Below are positions 13,691 to 15,061 of a DNA stretch of 15,061 bases, in pieces; position 1 is the stretch's first letter; every line of letters starts with the position of its first letter. Made by a program: the position numbers and the translations under genes. A model generated the notes under the pieces. It made no database searches, was not told where the DNA came from, and was given only the letters and a program-made list of their open reading frames with translations. This stretch comes from a bacterium. GTDB taxonomy: Bacteria > Tectomicrobia > Entotheonellia > Entotheonellales > Entotheonellaceae. The DNA is taken from NCBI GenBank assembly GCA_027294925.1, contig JAPULM010000540.1:1-15061 (forward strand), written 5' to 3'.

Positions 13691-15061
13691 GATGAAAAAA
13701 GACCTGCTGCATGGCATCCAGGTGTTGCTGACGCGGCGTCACATGCCGAGCCTCTGCTGATGCTATTTTTTCTCGCTCTACGCACAGATAGGCTAGCAGA
13801 GCATCACGCACCAGATCGCGGGCGTCCTTGCCATACGAAGACAGATGCACATCAATCCACTGTGAGACGCCTGCCTGACTCGTTTCACCCGCACAGCAGG
13901 TCCGCATGCGCGCTTCAAACGCCGGGATAAACTGATTAACAAAATCAAGGCGCTTGTCAAGCGCTAACAAGCCTGACAAACGTAACGCATAGTCAGGCAA
14001 TTGAACGCCGATGATGGCTAACATCTGGCGTGTAAAATCGTCAGCAATCTGCTGCGCAATAGCATCCGTTTCAGCTTTGCTCTGAGCCAGCGCTTGTCGA
14101 CTGGCGTGAGCACCGAGGGGCTGAGCCGGCACCTCGATATAAATTTTATTTTTCGGTTCCGTACCGGAAGGCCGAATCGTCACCCGGGCATCATTGGCTA
14201 GCCGAAAGGTCAGCACGTTTCGCGATGCGCGATCCGTGCCGGATTTAAATGGGCCATGCACACCCGTTTCATCCCAGTGATCCCCCCACGCCGTCACCGT
14301 CCAATTGGCCACCTGCTGGGGTGGGTGTTGACGCATCGTGTGTTGGATTTTTTCAATATGCGTTAACCCCTCTGCGCCGGTCATCACCATTGATGCTAAC
14401 AGGTTGGCATAATAGCCGTAGCGTTTATAGATGTCATCCAAATAGTCCAGCACCGTTGCCCCTTGTTGCCGCTGCAGGGCTGCCAGCTCCGCCAACAAAA
14501 TTGCCGCTCCGGCAGCATCTTTATCGCGAATCTCCGGCGTCACCAGAATACCATGGCTCTCTTCTACTGCAATAACAAAATCGTCCAAACTCGCCTCAAC
14601 GGAAGCAAAACAACCGTCCCTTTCCAAGCGCTCTAAAACATTGCCGTGATACTTGAAACCCACCAGCAAATCGCCAATCAGAACGCCCCCAAAGTGCGCC
14701 GTAATGGGTCGTAGGAGTTCCGTCGTCACTTCCGTTTTAAGCACCAAGGGCTTGGCCGGCAAACGGTCAAGACGCCGCAGCTGCTCCAACTTGTAATGGG
14801 TGACCAAAACCGCGATCTCATTGCCGTTCAGGAAGCGATAGTCCCCCTCCGCCGTACGCGAGCAGACCCCGATACGGTCGGCATCAGGATCACAGGCAAA
14901 TACGGCATCAGCCTGCACCTCACGGGCAAGCTCAACCCCGAGTTGCATGGCATCCGGCACCTCAGGATTTGGGGCTCGAAATGGAACGCTCGGGAACGTG
15001 CCATCATGCGTCATTTGCAACGCAACCGGATGCAGCTCAAATCCTGCTTGCTGTAATACGG
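13662..15061 (-). CDS. Phospho-sugar mutase (PGM2/PgcA-like phosphoglucomutase), 5' end beyond the window; 465 aa visible
   Basis: An alpha-D-phosphohexomutase that moves phosphate between C1 and C6 (or C5 of pentoses). The frame stays open to the window edge, and the residues before the in-frame TTG at 15020 (LQQAGFELHPVA) still fit the family, so the true start and the catalytic Ser loop lie outside. Visible motifs, numbered from the edge: HDGTFPSVPFRAPNPE (18-33), the metal loop DPDADR (57-62), GNEIAVL (79-85), the sugar-specificity loop EESHG (166-170) with RDKDAA (178-183), and the phosphate-binding RPSGTEPK (296-303). EESHG with RDKDAA points to the phosphoglucomutase/phosphopentomutase branch, not to phosphomannomutase (GExSGH). 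About 155 residues follow the last core strand (IYIEV), including ADDFTRQMLAIIGVQLPDYA and ALDKRLDFV; this C-terminal extension is longer than usual. It is first in an operon with glycerate 2-kinase and the SDR. Confidence 0.9.
   Translation of the reverse strand, partial: VLQQAGFELHPVALQMTHDGTFPSVPFRAPNPEVPDAMQLGVELAREVQADAVFACDPDADRIGVCSRTAEGDYRFLNGNEIAVLVTHYKLEQLRRLDRLPAKPLVLKTEVTTELLRPITAHFGGVLIGDLLVGFKYHGNVLERLERDGCFASVEASLDDFVIAVEESHGILVTPEIRDKDAAGAAILLAELAALQRQQGATVLDYLDDIYKRYGYYANLLASMVMTGAEGLTHIEKIQHTMRQHPPQQVANWTVTAWGDHWDETGVHGPFKSGTDRASRNVLTFRLANDARVTIRPSGTEPKNKIYIEVPAQPLGAHASRQALAQSKAETDAIAQQIADDFTRQMLAIIGVQLPDYALRLSGLLALDKRLDFVNQFIPAFEARMRTCCAGETSQAGVSQWIDVHLSSYGKDARDLVRDALLAYLCVEREKIASAEARHVTPRQQHLDAMQQVFFHHGTNHSTTA

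Overview
This is a bacterial window of roughly 55% GC by eye, with tightly spaced genes, Shine-Dalgarno (SD) sites of the AAGGAG type, two good sigma70-type promoters and a CCA-encoding tRNA-Leu. The gene content (B12-domain-less methylmalonyl-CoA mutase large subunit, Gly-tailed bacterial RRM protein, glycerate 2-kinase, PGM2/PgcA-like phospho-sugar mutase) points to a metabolically versatile, probably uncultured bacterium. The sequence alone does not fix the phylum.

Layout. (1) 1-1514, minus strand: a TPR protein (1514 to 750), then a small membrane-anchored protein (673 to 185), then a hairpin at 140-186. At the left edge is a probable fragment of another membrane protein whose strand is uncertain. 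(2) 1539-3404, plus: a promoter and a methylmalonyl-CoA mutase catalytic subunit. (3) 3441-9838, plus: a possible 23-residue ORF; a zinc-ribbon protein with a long acidic, apparently disordered tail, followed 21 bases later by a 55-residue single-span membrane protein; a DUF1445/D-glutamate-cyclase-like protein; a rhomboid protease; an Asp/Glu racemase or maleate-isomerase-family enzyme; and an exported M1-type metallopeptidase with an unassigned C-terminal half. (4) 9839-10945: no convincing protein gene apart from tRNA-Leu(CAA) with its own promoter. The stretch holds a weak 71-codon ORF, a wobble-paired RNA hairpin, a perfect 11-bp palindrome and a terminator-like hairpin. (5) 10946-15061, minus: an operon of phospho-sugar mutase (5' end beyond the window), glycerate 2-kinase and an SDR oxidoreductase, followed by an RRM RNA-binding protein with its own promoter, a leader of about 180 nt and a tail of 20 consecutive glycines.

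How the genes may work together. The mutase / glycerate kinase / SDR set looks like a sugar-phosphate and C3-acid unit: the genes overlap or are 20 bases apart. The central plus-strand block joins two membrane-linked proteolysis genes (rhomboid, M1) with two enzymes from glutamate-related families, next to the novel-looking zinc-ribbon/acidic protein and its small membrane partner. That pair is the best candidate here for something undescribed. No CRISPR array, insertion sequence, phage gene or recognisable defence system was seen; most of the window is ordinary chromosome.
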